DNA from: Siphonodentalium dalli
Taxonomy: Eukaryota; Mollusca; Scaphopoda; Gadilida; Siphonodentaliidae
Direction of reading: 5' to 3'
Length of the DNA stretch: 64,000 nucleotides
NCBI GenBank assembly: GCA_032622095.1
Contig: CP136066.1
Location: 62,900,609 to 62,964,608, forward strand
Shown here: piece after piece, positions 54,933 to 64,000 of the stretch
Layout of the letters: each line of letters starts with the position of its first letter
Numbering within the stretch: position 1 is the stretch's first letter
The notes under the pieces: model-generated
The model's database searches: none
Told to the model about the DNA's origin: nothing
Seen by the model: only the letters and a program-made list of their open reading frames with translations
Position numbers and translations under genes: made by a program

Positions 54933-55435
54933 AGGCACGGGAGGCCTTAGTTGTCGAAAATATTCATATTTGTTTCAATCACCGTAAACAGAAAAACATT
55001 AAAACGCATACAGTTTTGTTCATATATACCATGACCATCGCGTAAACAGCATGCTATCATAAAGACCTACTATATTTTACCTAAGCAGGAGCCTGATTGT
55101 GTTACAGAAGGCAGCACAGTGTTACTGGCTAATCACACACAAATCATATAAATGCTCTTTATTTGTTCCATATCAAAATTCAGCAACAATGAACGCTCTT
55201 TATGTTTACCATCATAATATAAACAAACACCAGGAAAGTACCTTTTTATGCTTTTGTTTACATAAGAATGGTCAAACATATGACAATAACATACTGTTTA
55301 TGCGATATTTCTTATTTGTATACGGACAAAGTCTGTCTACATTTTAATATTCTTTCTGTTTGTGGCGGTTTTTGACCGGTGGAAATATTTTCACAGCATA
55401 CCCACCGCCAAGGCCTCCCGTACCTTTAAACTTTA
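54933..55435. mobile_element. TTAA element, family AGGCACG, copy 4 (503 bp)
   Basis: TTAA at 54929-54932 and 55436-55439. Ends AGGCACGGGAGGCC and complement. About 20-30 differences from copies 2 and 3. Confidence 0.9.
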
Positions 55436-55734
55436 AATATACAATCAACAATTTCTCGTTACAGTTATGGGTTTCTAAAATTGCAAGAGGCCAAACAAGA
55501 TACTGTGTACATTCGCGAAATGAAACTATACAAAGTACCTGTATCTTGTTCTGCCTCTTAAAATTGTATAAACCTATATATGCAACAAAAAATATATTGA
55601 TTGCTAATAATTACATCCCGACACATGATTTTCAATATATTTATAGAAAGAGTTACCTCAAATCTGTCGGTTGCTAAAAAAATATATAACAATTTCTGTT
55701 ATTTGAGTATCCAGTTCAAACGATAGGAAAAAAA

Positions 55735-55996
55735 ATCATCACACATGACAAAACAAGCACTGTATGTGCCTTAATAAACATCGTAACCCTGTATTTTTAA
55801 ATGCACATATTCTAGGACGGGTGATGTGTAATAAACACAGAAAGACACTTGTATTAATGGATTTGTTGATACGGCACTTGTGCCATTGAGGAAAGATAGA
55901 ACTCTAGGGTGTGCTGTTCATTCCGTCATTGTGCGCTAGCACTCGTGTCATATCAACAAACCCATAAACAAAATTGTGTAATTCTGTGTATATACA
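55735..55996 (+). repeat. Dispersed repeat, partner at 21305-21568
   Basis: Collinear with 21305-21568: caaaacaagc, ttctaggacggg, gtgtaataaacacagaa and gatacggcacttgtgcc. Confidence 0.7.
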
Positions 55997-56092
55997 GCAT
56001 GTTTTCAATAGCTGTTTCATGAATCATGCAGATTTACTGTTCAGGTACTAGCCCAAGTCTTTTCGGTATGCAACAGCTTGAGATATCGAATA

Positions 56093-56276
56093 CAGTAATG
56101 CCCCCCCCCCCCCCCGAGTATAATCGACTCCCCCCCCCCCGAGTATAATCGACTCCTTAAACACAGTAGAATTATGGGTAACTTTTCAGGATTTAGTTGG
56201 AAATATGGCTTGTTGCCATTCATCGGAAAGCTCTCTGAGAGCTTTCCGATGAATGGCAACAAGCCTCATTTTAACA
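56093..56276. mobile_element. TA-type MITE, damaged copy with poly-C runs
   Basis: Begins cagtaatg after ta; central palindrome cattcatcggaaagctctct and complement. The left arm has been altered by two poly-C runs and the right arm is incomplete. Confidence 0.75.
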
Positions 56277-56454
56277 GTGATGTTTATCGGAATTGCTAGC
56301 ATGCAATGCCATTCTTTCATATAAATTACTCACAAAATATCAAAAGACCAGATGTGAGTATAATATAAATTTATCACCCCATTTTATGCAGGGATACATA
56401 AAATAAACATAACATATGTTACTAGTATGCTTTAAAGTCAACATTGACAATTAA

Positions 56455-56997
56455 AGGTAAACAATCTCTCCATGGTCTCCATATCATCAGATTCTAAGAA
56501 CAACATTTCTTAATCAATTAATTACCAAAACATAATGCTACAGTAATGGCCAAAGTAATCGACCACTTAACCACAACTGAATTATGGGAAATTTTTCAGG
56601 ATTTAGTCGGAAATATGACTTGTTGCCATTCATCGGAAAGCTCTCCCCAAGAGCTTTCCGATGAATGGCAACAAGCCATTTAATTCTGCTGTGGTTAAGT
56701 GGTCAATTACTTTGGGCATTACTGTAACTACTGTCAACTCTAGTGTAACATTTTCCAAAACGTGTTATAAATCAACATTTTGTTCATCGCAACTTGGTAT
56801 CAAGATTATGTCAATCGACTCATTGAATATTTGCTAGGCCGGGAAATATTCATGGTGGTGAAAAATAACAGATTTCAAAATTTTTTATTTTTTAACTCAG
56901 AACTTTAAAGGGTGTGTTCCTCAACTCGAATGAGTTATTTTTACCCCTGAAGCCAAAGAAATGGTAATTGAGGAGCGTGAACTCGGATTATCTGTCT
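56455..56997. mobile_element. Old TTAA element (AGGTAAACAATC), carrying a nested MITE
   Basis: TTAA at 56451-56454 and 56998-57001. Interior blocks (aacaacatttctt, ataatgctac, tcaacattttgttca, aggagcgt) follow 50851-51311 in order. The ends have diverged. The TA-type MITE 56541-56724 lies inside. Confidence 0.75.
56541..56724. mobile_element. Complete 184-bp TA-flanked foldback MITE
   Basis: Flanked by TA (56539-56540 and 56725-56726). Ends CAGTAATG-CCAAAGTAAT and complement, with arms meeting at gagctttccgatgaatggca. TA duplication and CAGT ends suit the Tc1/mariner superfamily. Confidence 0.9.
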
Positions 56998-57001
56998 TTA
57001 A

Positions 57002-57460
57002 ATGTACATGTATGGTACATGTCTAAGCCACATTAAGCTCCTTGTACATATTACTTGGTGATACAGCAGGTTGACAAAGATAAAGGAACATCAGAATATT
57101 TTTATTCTGTGATGGATTTTAAGGCCTGTATGTGTGTACATGTACATGAATCTGATTATATTGACATGCTGCAATAATTTGTCACTTAAAGTGATGTGAA
57201 ACACTCCAATAGGGTGATAAAATATAAATGGAGAATAATCTTGTTCAAAGTAGTACTTTTTACAAATATTATATCCAAATTAACAACACACACCATCATT
57301 CGTATACATAATTAAATGCAGTAACTATCAAAGGCGAACTCGTTTTCGTTATATTATCGCCGATAGATGCGCCCCGAATCGAGTAGTAAATATTCACAAA
57401 TGAGCGTAGCTCAGGCAATGTGTTCTATGGAGTGATACGGTTGATTTGCTTTCGATTTTC
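57002..57460. other. No gene recognised
   Basis: Contains a fragment resembling a tRNA A box (gcgtagctcagg near 57403) without a convincing cloverleaf. Otherwise featureless. Confidence 0.4.
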
Positions 57461-57467
57461 GGCTATG

Positions 57468-57662
57468 TTAGTAGAATGCTACCTTCTTCCAGTTGGCATA
57501 GCGCCTTGGTACTAACTGATCAGTTTCACGCACCAGAACAAGTGCATAATATATCTTTAAAAGTTCATATCCTTCAGACAAGCTCAGAAACAAGGCTTGA
57601 GACTGATCCATGGGTACTGTTGTGCTTTGTGTAGAGATATGAAACTGGTACACCTCCAAATT
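57468..57662 (-). CDS. Possible terminal exon, unknown protein
   Basis: On the minus strand, an acceptor-like cattgaccag is followed by a 64-codon frame ending in TAG or TAA-type stop at the low end (NLEVYQFHISTQSTTV, then SLSEGYELLKIYYALVLVRE and RRYANWKKVAFY). Composition and codon choice are protein-like, unlike the surrounding AT-rich sequence. No domain recognised. Similar candidate exons lie upstream on the same strand at 58227-58288 and 60463-60688, but their phases do not join directly. Confidence 0.35.
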   Translation of the reverse strand, partial: NLEVYQFHISTQSTTVPMDQSQALFLSLSEGYELLKIYYALVLVRETDQLVPRRYANWKKVAFY

Positions 57663-58226
57663 CTGGTCAATGTAGTATGAAGTACGGTATAACAAAGGTT
57701 ATGCATACACTGGATGCCATAATGCACATTTTCTGAGACTCATACAGGTACATACAGAAGCATACAGGTACATGTACATGTATGTTGTAGAATTGAATTC
57801 ACTAACTTCACTTGCCAAGATTTTCACCACTAAGTCTGATAAAATGTAGACGTCACTGATCGGTCTCCATCAAGGAAGGAATGGATGTGTCATTTTTGCC
57901 TTTGATGAAGACATTGGTCATCATTTGGTTATATATTAAAGCCTCCCCTTCGCTGCACACTGCACAGTACTGGATTCAGTGCATACCATTCATTGGTATA
58001 CATATGGTACATGTATATAGCCAGGACTGTCACAAAGCAACAACTCACATTATGTCATGCATGGACGAATACCGATAACATCTAGATTACATGTATCCGT
58101 TACATGTACACCGAATAACATTTGAAATCCTTCCTCATCCAGTCTTGGACAGAATTAATAATATTGGTATCAAGTGTAATCATTATCTGCAAGAAACACT
58201 CAGGAAACATGATTCTATGATTGGTT
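57663..58226. other. Non-coding or short exon candidates
   Basis: Minus-strand pieces near 57860-57960 have protein-like runs (NVFIKGKNDTSIPSLMETDQ; YALNPVLCSVQRRGGFNI) with weak splice context. They may belong to the same minus-strand gene. Confidence 0.25.
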
Positions 58227-58288
58227 ATCAGATATCAGGCCTTGAATGAAATTTGTATGTCTCAATCCAATCAGGCAGCTCCTCCTGT
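58227..58288 (-). CDS. Possible short terminal exon
   Basis: Acceptor ttatttttcag on the minus strand, then a frame encoding QEELPDWIETYKFHSRPDI and a TGA stop. The strong polypyrimidine acceptor and fluent peptide support an exon. Family unknown. Confidence 0.35.
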
Positions 58289-58471
58289 CTGAAAAATAAG
58301 ATTTGAATGCTTGTAATGACATCAGAAAAGCGGAATGACTAATCATGTACATATTATTAAGATGTACGGTCCAAATTAATCACCCGGGGGGGGGGGGCAG
58401 TTATAACAGTACTGTTATCCATTCAAACGCTGCATGTTGGTCAGAATCAGCTACAAATACATATATTTACA

Positions 58472-58965
58472 TACTAAGTGTTGACATCACTAAATCCAGC
58501 ATACTGATTGGTCCGCGCCCACGTGGATAGTTGCAGTTATTTCTCGGTGAATGCGCAACGGCTCATAACACCAAGCTCACAACACCATCCATACGTCATT
58601 GGGTTTGGAAAGACGAACGCGTAATGTTTTGGGCGCATTTGGATTCGCGCAGGATTGACTTAATACATCACCTGGTTGCAATATGAAGAGAAATTGTTCC
58701 TATTAACTTTTGCCAAGGGTGCTATTGGGTACTTTGGGCTGTTTTGTCACGATACACTATTCAATTTAAATACATTTACAAAAGTGGCTTTTTCGCTAAA
58801 TATATATAAATATAAGGATTAACTGTCATGTAGACTATTTTAATGGAGATGTAACCGTGAGGCAAGTGGTCATAACTTGTATGTAAAGGGTTTTACACAA
58901 GTTATGTCCACTTACCTCACGGTTACATCTCCATAAAAACAGTCCACATGACAGTTAATAATTAT
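58472..58965 (+). mobile_element. Dispersed repeat with terminal hairpin (partner 39886-40400)
   Basis: Same order of blocks as 39886-40400 (actaagtgttgacatcacta, gattggtccgcgcccacgtgg, gacgaacgcgtaatg) and the same terminal hairpin (loop gtaaagggtttt). Confidence 0.85.
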
Positions 58966-59221
58966 GTACATGTACTAGTAGCATATACCGTTGTAACAGG
59001 ATACCTCCCCTTAAATATCTCCCCACTCACGATACCCACATGAATGACTAAAATAAAATTTCACTCATTTGATATGCTACTTGAACAAACAAAATTAAAT
59101 AAAAAACAAACGTAAATCTCATAAAACATCTTTTTCGAGCCATTTCATGGTTAAACGATATCAAAACTTCAAAAGGGTGAATTTTCTTTTAGTCATATAT
59201 TGGGGGAATGTCAGGGAATTA

Positions 59222-59300
59222 CAGTAATGCCCAAAGTAAGTGACCACTTAACCTCAGGATTGTGGGTAATTTTTCAGGATTTATTCAGAAATATGGCTTG
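59222..59300. mobile_element. Half copy of the TA-type MITE
   Basis: cagtaatgcccaaagtaa through ggatttattcagaaatatgg matches the left arm of 56541-56724, then stops. A further trace (caaagtaattggtcacct) lies at about 59500. Confidence 0.8.
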
Positions 59301-59631
59301 TGTGGTCTCACACCAGAAACTTCTAACACAGCAGTACTAGAAGGTTACCGCTTCAAAACTGCACAAAATCGGTTGATATTTATGTAAAATATACTAAGCA
59401 GACTAGGTGTTATGTATTGCTCCGCGTACCTATTTTTCCATGTACCTAAGAATAAGTCAAGCCCTGTTCCATGTGTGAGGTATGGCTACATGTATACTCA
59501 AAGTAATTGGTCACCTCTTAGTATAGTACCCCCCCCCCCCGTTAATACTGCAGTATTAAAGATATAAAGCACAGTAACCTCCAACACCTCATTATGGTTA
59601 CTAGTACAGTTTCAACGCTGCATATACCGCA

Positions 59632-59761
59632 GTTACACCCCATATGCATGTTGTCATGTTACACCCTATATGCATGTTGTCATGTTACACCCCATATGCA
59701 TGTTGTCATGTTACACCCCATATGCATGTTGTCATGTTACACCCCATATGCATGTTGTCAT
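59632..59761 (+). repeat. 26-bp minisatellite, five units
   Basis: gttacaccccatatgcatgt plus tgtcat repeated five times, with one c-to-t change in unit 2. Open frames through it are repeat artefacts. Confidence 0.97.
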
Positions 59762-60211
59762 GTTTCGCATGCATGAAAGTAAAATGCAGTGTTTTTCCTC
59801 ATATCTGTGGAACGGATGGCCTTCGTTACATGTACATGTATATAGTACTCCAAATATAGGACATGGGAACGCTGATAGAAAATTTGTATTGTATATACGG
59901 GGGTTAAATGTAGCACATAATGAACTTTGAAGTTGCCAACATTGTTTCGGCTGTCAATTTATAAACTCCACCCATCCATGTTGTCAGGCTGCATTGATTG
60001 GCATTACACAAACAAGCATGAAAATATAATTTAGTGATTCATCTTATTCATGCATATATAAGTTCATTGAACAAGATCCATGTGGCTGTTTTAATTTTCA
60101 ACTTTTGGTGTGATATTTGTTGGTGTATCATAACTGCATGGTGCTCCACAACAGTAATCGACTTGATACCGTGGTGGATATCATATACTGCGATCATTAC
60201 CAGGTATCCCT

Positions 60212-61065
60212 CCCCCCCCCCCCCCGCGTACCGGGGGTGGGGGGCGGGGTACCTGGGCGTAAAAAATTTACACGTAAATTTTGTCCTTATTCATTTAGGG
60301 GGGGGTTGCATGTAAAAAAAATTCCAAATATGTATTTTCAGACTCACAACTTCAATTTTCTCTCATTTTATAGAATATGGATTAACCTAATATCCAAATC
60401 ATATATACATGAGTAGTACAATCCACATAAAACAATTTTGGATAACCACTGTCTTGGTTTACATGTGATATTGACCCCATTAACCCTCTTAATAATGCCA
60501 ACTATGTCAGTGTCTACCAGTCGATTGCAGAATTCTACCCTGCGATCGCTTATATGGCAAATTTTTACTGCAGAACTATCCCATGTATTAAACAATTTCT
60601 CCTCCAATGGTATCAGAAAACAGTTATATGCTGGTATCTCACTCATCTCATTTGCATCAGATTTTTCAAAGTCGAGGTAATGACTAGTTGTCATTTTTTA
60701 AAGTGCATACATAGCGTTGCGATCACCAATATACATGTTTGTACATGTCATGACATCACGAGGTACAAATCTGCGTTCTACTGGTAGACAATGACCATTT
60801 TAGTCATAATAATCTAAACTAAGTTACCAAGCACCTCTCGTGAATTGTATGCTCAGGTGTTTTTTTCGGTTTCCGGTCAAACCGAGTTGTTGTCCGGCTG
60901 GGGTAGATTTGATTTTTCTGGGGGGGGGGGGGCAAATGGTCAGTGGAAAAAAACCTGCAGTTTTGCTGTGGGGGGAGGGGGGTACCCAAACCGAAGAAAA
61001 CAGTTTTTTCCACCCTGTGTCTGCAGTTTTTTTTCCGGCCCCCCTGCCCCCCCCATTTTTAAGGT
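60212..61065. repeat. Cluster of poly-C and poly-G tracts
   Basis: Homopolymer-rich blocks at 60212-60225, 60231-60250, 60299-60306, 60920-60932, 60971-60982 and 61039-61055. The segment about 60885-61060 is weakly self-complementary (cagttttgctgtgg against ccaccctgtgtctgcag). Confidence 0.7.
60463..60688 (-). CDS. Possible internal exon, unknown protein
   Basis: A minus-strand frame of about 75 codons (DFEKSDANEMSEIPAYNCFL, then IPLEEKLFNTWDSSAVKI and CNRLVDTDIVGIIKRVNGV) preceded by an AG and followed by a gtaaac donor after ATCACAT (phase 1). Composition is clearly protein-like, with several well-spaced charged and hydrophobic residues. No domain recognised. It may share a gene with the candidates at 58227 and 57468. 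Confidence 0.4.
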
Positions 61066-61481
61066 CCATGATTTTGAGGATAGCGGTATATACATGTATT
61101 GGTGACAATGTACAAATATTCATCTGCATGGTAGCTATAGATATAAACTCACCACTGGTATTTTGGCGAACAGACTTCCAGTGATATTTCACCTGTCATT
61201 TGTTCATTGCCACGTGTCTAGCTAGACAGGACCGACGCTTAAGACTAATCATGGGCGAAATCAATCTTCATATGTTGAAGATGAGAGGGCATGATGCCGC
61301 ATCCACCATGGCTAATGAATCTGGTATTTCTGTAATTGAAGAAAAAATACATGTACATATATATGTGATATGGATGCATGTATTTTCATAATTTGCAAAC
61401 ATATTCAAAAAACAAGTGTAAAGTTCATTCTTCCAACAATATTAGCATTTTCGGCGATTCAGATGTCAGAAGACCATAATT

Positions 61482-61772
61482 CAATCGTAAGTGGAGGAAT
61501 CGGGCCTGACAAAATCATGGATAGTTTGTTACGATGTCATCGCAGATGAGTATATTTAATATCGGTGGTTAACCACGTGATTAACTATCCTATGATATTT
61601 CCATTTACTTTGTACGATTTTTACGTACACGCAAATTTCACCAAGTGGAGGTAACCAAGGATACGTCACAATTTTGCAATTCTGCATTGATATAACTCGT
61701 GATCATGTCGTGAGCATGCGCAGTCCAACTATCGGTTATTACCCAAGATGGGAATCTGTCCACTTACAATTG
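61482..61772. mobile_element. TIR element, unit 1 of a pair
   Basis: Ends CAATCGTAAGTGGA and (complement) CAATTGTAAGTGGA. Shares interior blocks with unit 2 (catggatagtttgtt, aaccaaggatacg). Confidence 0.7.
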
Positions 61773-61828
61773 AATCGTAGTCATATGAATCATGAATGTT
61801 CACTCAGTGAACGTACAGATGAAAGATA

Positions 61829-62142
61829 CAATCTTAAGTGGAGGAACCGGGATCGACGAGATCGTGGATAGTTTGTTCACATGATTACGATGTCGTACAT
61901 GATGAAATCACAGTTTTTTTGTAAAGCATGTGATTGACTATCATGCGATCCTTCAGGCCACAATTTTTACATACACATGACTGATTAGTGATTACGTCGC
62001 AAATGGGGATACCCAAGGATACGCCACAATTTCGCTTTTAAATAAAACAGTGCATGATATTATTTTTTACCTACGATTTTGAGGTGAGCATGCACAGTTG
62101 AGCGGTTACTTCCTACGACAGAAATATTTCCACTTACGATTG
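61829..62142. mobile_element. TIR element, unit 2 of a pair
   Basis: Ends CAATCTTAAGTGGA and (complement) CAATCGTAAGTGGA, flanked by TA on both sides. Begins 347 bp after unit 1. The short spacer motif after each unit (atcgt-gt-at, then gttcact-agtg) is also shared, so the pair looks like a tandem duplication of element plus flank. Confidence 0.75.
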
Positions 62143-62149
62143 TATCGTG

Positions 62150-63540
62150 GTAATCTGAACGTTCACTTAGTGTTAAATTGGCCATGGCATGACAATATTA
62201 AAGAGATTGTGGGAATTCTATCAGGTTGACATTTGTTAGAATAATGGTATGAAGTACCGGTATAACTGATCATAACTGACAATTTCCTTATAAGCTACAT
62301 GTATATTTTCAATAACTGGGACCTTTTAATATTCCAACTATTGTCATATTAATGTCGACCGATAATACACTGCATTTATGGCAGAATTTGATTTTGCAGA
62401 CGAAAATAGCCATTCCCGGACAGTTTTTCCTTTTATGAAGCATCAAATTTAGGCCAATTTATAATTCATTAAAAATCGTTTTTGCAGTTGGGAACACAGT
62501 TGGGAATATTGTGTAGGGCTACCTTTATATATGATTCATAAATGCCATATAATCATAGTCCGTCAGAAGTTACTATTTTGACCAAAAAAATGTTCATTTA
62601 TCAATGACGGATTCCATTTTCTGAAATATTTAACGGAAACAAAATTAGGCCGATTTACTATCAAATTTTTTCATTTGAATAAAACAGGATAAGTCGTGCA
62701 TTTTTAATTTTAGTTCGATTAAGTATTTTACAAGTAACAGTCTGTTCATAATGAGAAATCACTTCAATTGATGACTAATTAGTTTCACTTACCTAAAATC
62801 CGATCAATTTGTATCCTATGAAAACGTAAGTTGGACGTCCAGCCTCGATCTGCGCCGGTAGGTTAAAAAAATTGGAATCATTGTGCCGCTGTTGTAAAGT
62901 GGAACGAAATTACACGCTTCAAGAACTTTTACCTCAAATTTGCAATAATAAAAGTTCAACGAAGCAATAGATTGATAAGGCCACCACCAACAGGAGCGTG
63001 AAGACAGGGTTATTGGGGTGTATATATCCCAAACAGTTCTAATAATTAAAAATTTCATGACTGCCACATTAGTTGTAAACTTCACACCATATAAGAGCAC
63101 CCCACCCCTTGGAATACGGAATAATACCACTTAACACAGAGGGTGGAATACGAAATACCAGTTAACAGCCATATGGATAAATTCTCTATTGCCGTACGAA
63201 CGCCGGTCATCATGTCCATGTCTAAATTGATATAAATTGATGATCGACGATCTGTATGTCAAACCGTGCATTTATTGTGACAAACATCGCATTTGTATTA
63301 TTCTTATGATCGTTTTATTGGAAGGTTGGTATACGAATACCGGTATTTTTGGAATACCGAATACCTCCTAACAGAGGGGCCGGAATATGGCGTACCTCAT
63401 AACAGGGCATGGAATACAGCGTACGAAATGGGGGGGGGGGGGGGGGCTCTTATACCGGATATGACATATATTACATAAAAAACACACTCACCGCGCTGTT
63501 GAAGGGGGGATGTCTGTGTAACCTTTGTTTATTAATTTAA
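62150..63540. other. No gene; degenerate ggaatac motif repeats
   Basis: Near 63110-63180 and 63350-63425, taacagaggg-(t/c)ggaatac-like phrases recur. A poly-G run lies at 63429-63446. A minus-strand frame (62816-63130) is not recognised. Confidence 0.4.
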
Positions 63541-63542
63541 CC

Positions 63543-63590
63543 CTTTCATAACGGGAGTTAGGCTGGTGCAGCATTAAGGACGCTGTTTGT
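63543..63590. mobile_element. End fragment of a TTAA-type MITE
   Basis: ttTTAA then CCCTTTCATAACGGGAG and ctggtgcagcattaa match the right end (reverse complement) of 33033-33312. The rest is missing. Confidence 0.65.
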
Positions 63591-64000
63591 ATTAAACATT
63601 TATCATGGTCAGTGTATGCATTTTAAAACAGAGGACAAGTTAGATTACATCATTTAATTGATATTCTAGTTAAAATAGTCTGTGAAACTACTTTAAAACC
63701 ACATGTTATGCACCCTGTTTTGCCAACTAAACTATGAAATATAGATATGTTATTTGTTTTATTATCAGAGAAAAGCATTCTGCAAAGATATGGCCTTATA
63801 CATGTTATAAACATGCAAATAGTGGCTTCATTTGGCCTTTCTTCCATCATTTAGAGAGTAAAATCTGAAGAAATTCCCTTAGTTTGATATTTATGATCCC
63901 ATAATCCCATGAAATGGTATTTAAAACCTCAAATGTCAGTATTTCCTATCAGATGGACATATCAACTAATAAATTAAACATTTCCCATGGTCATTACATG
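63591..64000. other. No feature recognised
   Basis: AT-rich sequence to the window end without a supported feature. Confidence 0.45.

Noticed and set aside
57400-57455. tRNA-like A box (gcgtagctcagg) and a weak B box
   Set aside because: The B box is poor and no cloverleaf with paired acceptor arms can be drawn; at most a tRNA-derived SINE trace.
59781-59840. PHICGTDGLRY resembling a Kazal inhibitor core
   Set aside because: Only one short motif, no cysteine framework or splice sites around it; likely chance.
59594-59930. Overlapping plus-strand frames with HVVMLHPICMLSCYT repeats
   Set aside because: Generated by the 26-bp minisatellite.
61237-61321. Plus-strand ATG frame (MGEINLHMLKMRGHD) ending at a gtattt donor
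   Set aside because: Short, weak donor, no linked exon; kept out as an exon call although the composition is acceptable.
1-64000. CRISPR arrays, bacterial operons or prophage-like modules
   Set aside because: No spacer-separated direct repeats, ribosome binding sites or dense co-directional genes; splice signals, LINEs and satellites mark this as animal nuclear DNA.

Overview
This is an AT-rich, intron-bearing animal nuclear segment. Its mix of Ty3/gypsy, L1/Tx1-like and jockey-superfamily LINE, PIF/Harbinger, Maverick/Polinton-like and many small TTAA- and TA-flanked elements, with frequent short acatgtacatgta runs, suggests a marine invertebrate, most likely a mollusc or other lophotrochozoan. 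That taxon call is inference. No bacterial operon, rRNA, tRNA, CRISPR array or complete host gene was found. Most of the sequence is transposon debris.

Layout. 0-2.6 kb: a 148-bp satellite and a LINE tail. 2.66-6.68 kb and 12.61-20.37 kb: two direct copies (A and B) of one 4-kb block holding a broken minus-strand gypsy pol, several older small transposons and a relic membrane-protein exon. Copy B later received a 2.84-kb Harbinger element (15426-18267) and a 375-bp TTAA element (18712-19086), and copy A supplies the matching empty sites. 20.5-24.2 kb: the best host-gene candidate, a transmembrane exon and a terminal exon ending in PPPSYDEM, with 5' regions duplicated at 10.1-10.4 and 21.6-21.9 kb. 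25.7-26.6 kb: an 840-bp inverted-repeat element. 27.5-30.5 kb: a nearly intact LINE reverse transcriptase.

31.8-34.9 kb: TTAA elements and a 5'-truncated minus-strand LINE. 35.6-36.4 kb: a degenerate tandem array. 37.2-38.4 kb: a decayed Polinton-type integrase on the minus strand. 38.8-41.4 kb: a 2.6-kb element whose long inverted arms are built of GC-rich subrepeats, flanked by an 8-bp direct repeat. 41.6-42.75 kb: the 3' end of an L1/Tx1-like LINE with a poly(A) tail. 43.9-48.1 kb: a 127-130-bp repeat, (TA)n and a 34-bp minisatellite. 48.8-49.4 kb: a fragment of an uncharacterised protein family. 49.9-57 kb: three families of small elements, including two apparently identical 494-bp copies. 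57.5-60.7 kb: possible minus-strand host exons. 59.6-63.6 kb: a 26-bp minisatellite, paired TIR elements and poly-G/poly-C tracts.

The window is best read as a nested transposon landscape in which empty and filled sites give a relative order of events, threaded through remnants of a duplicated single-pass membrane-protein gene family.
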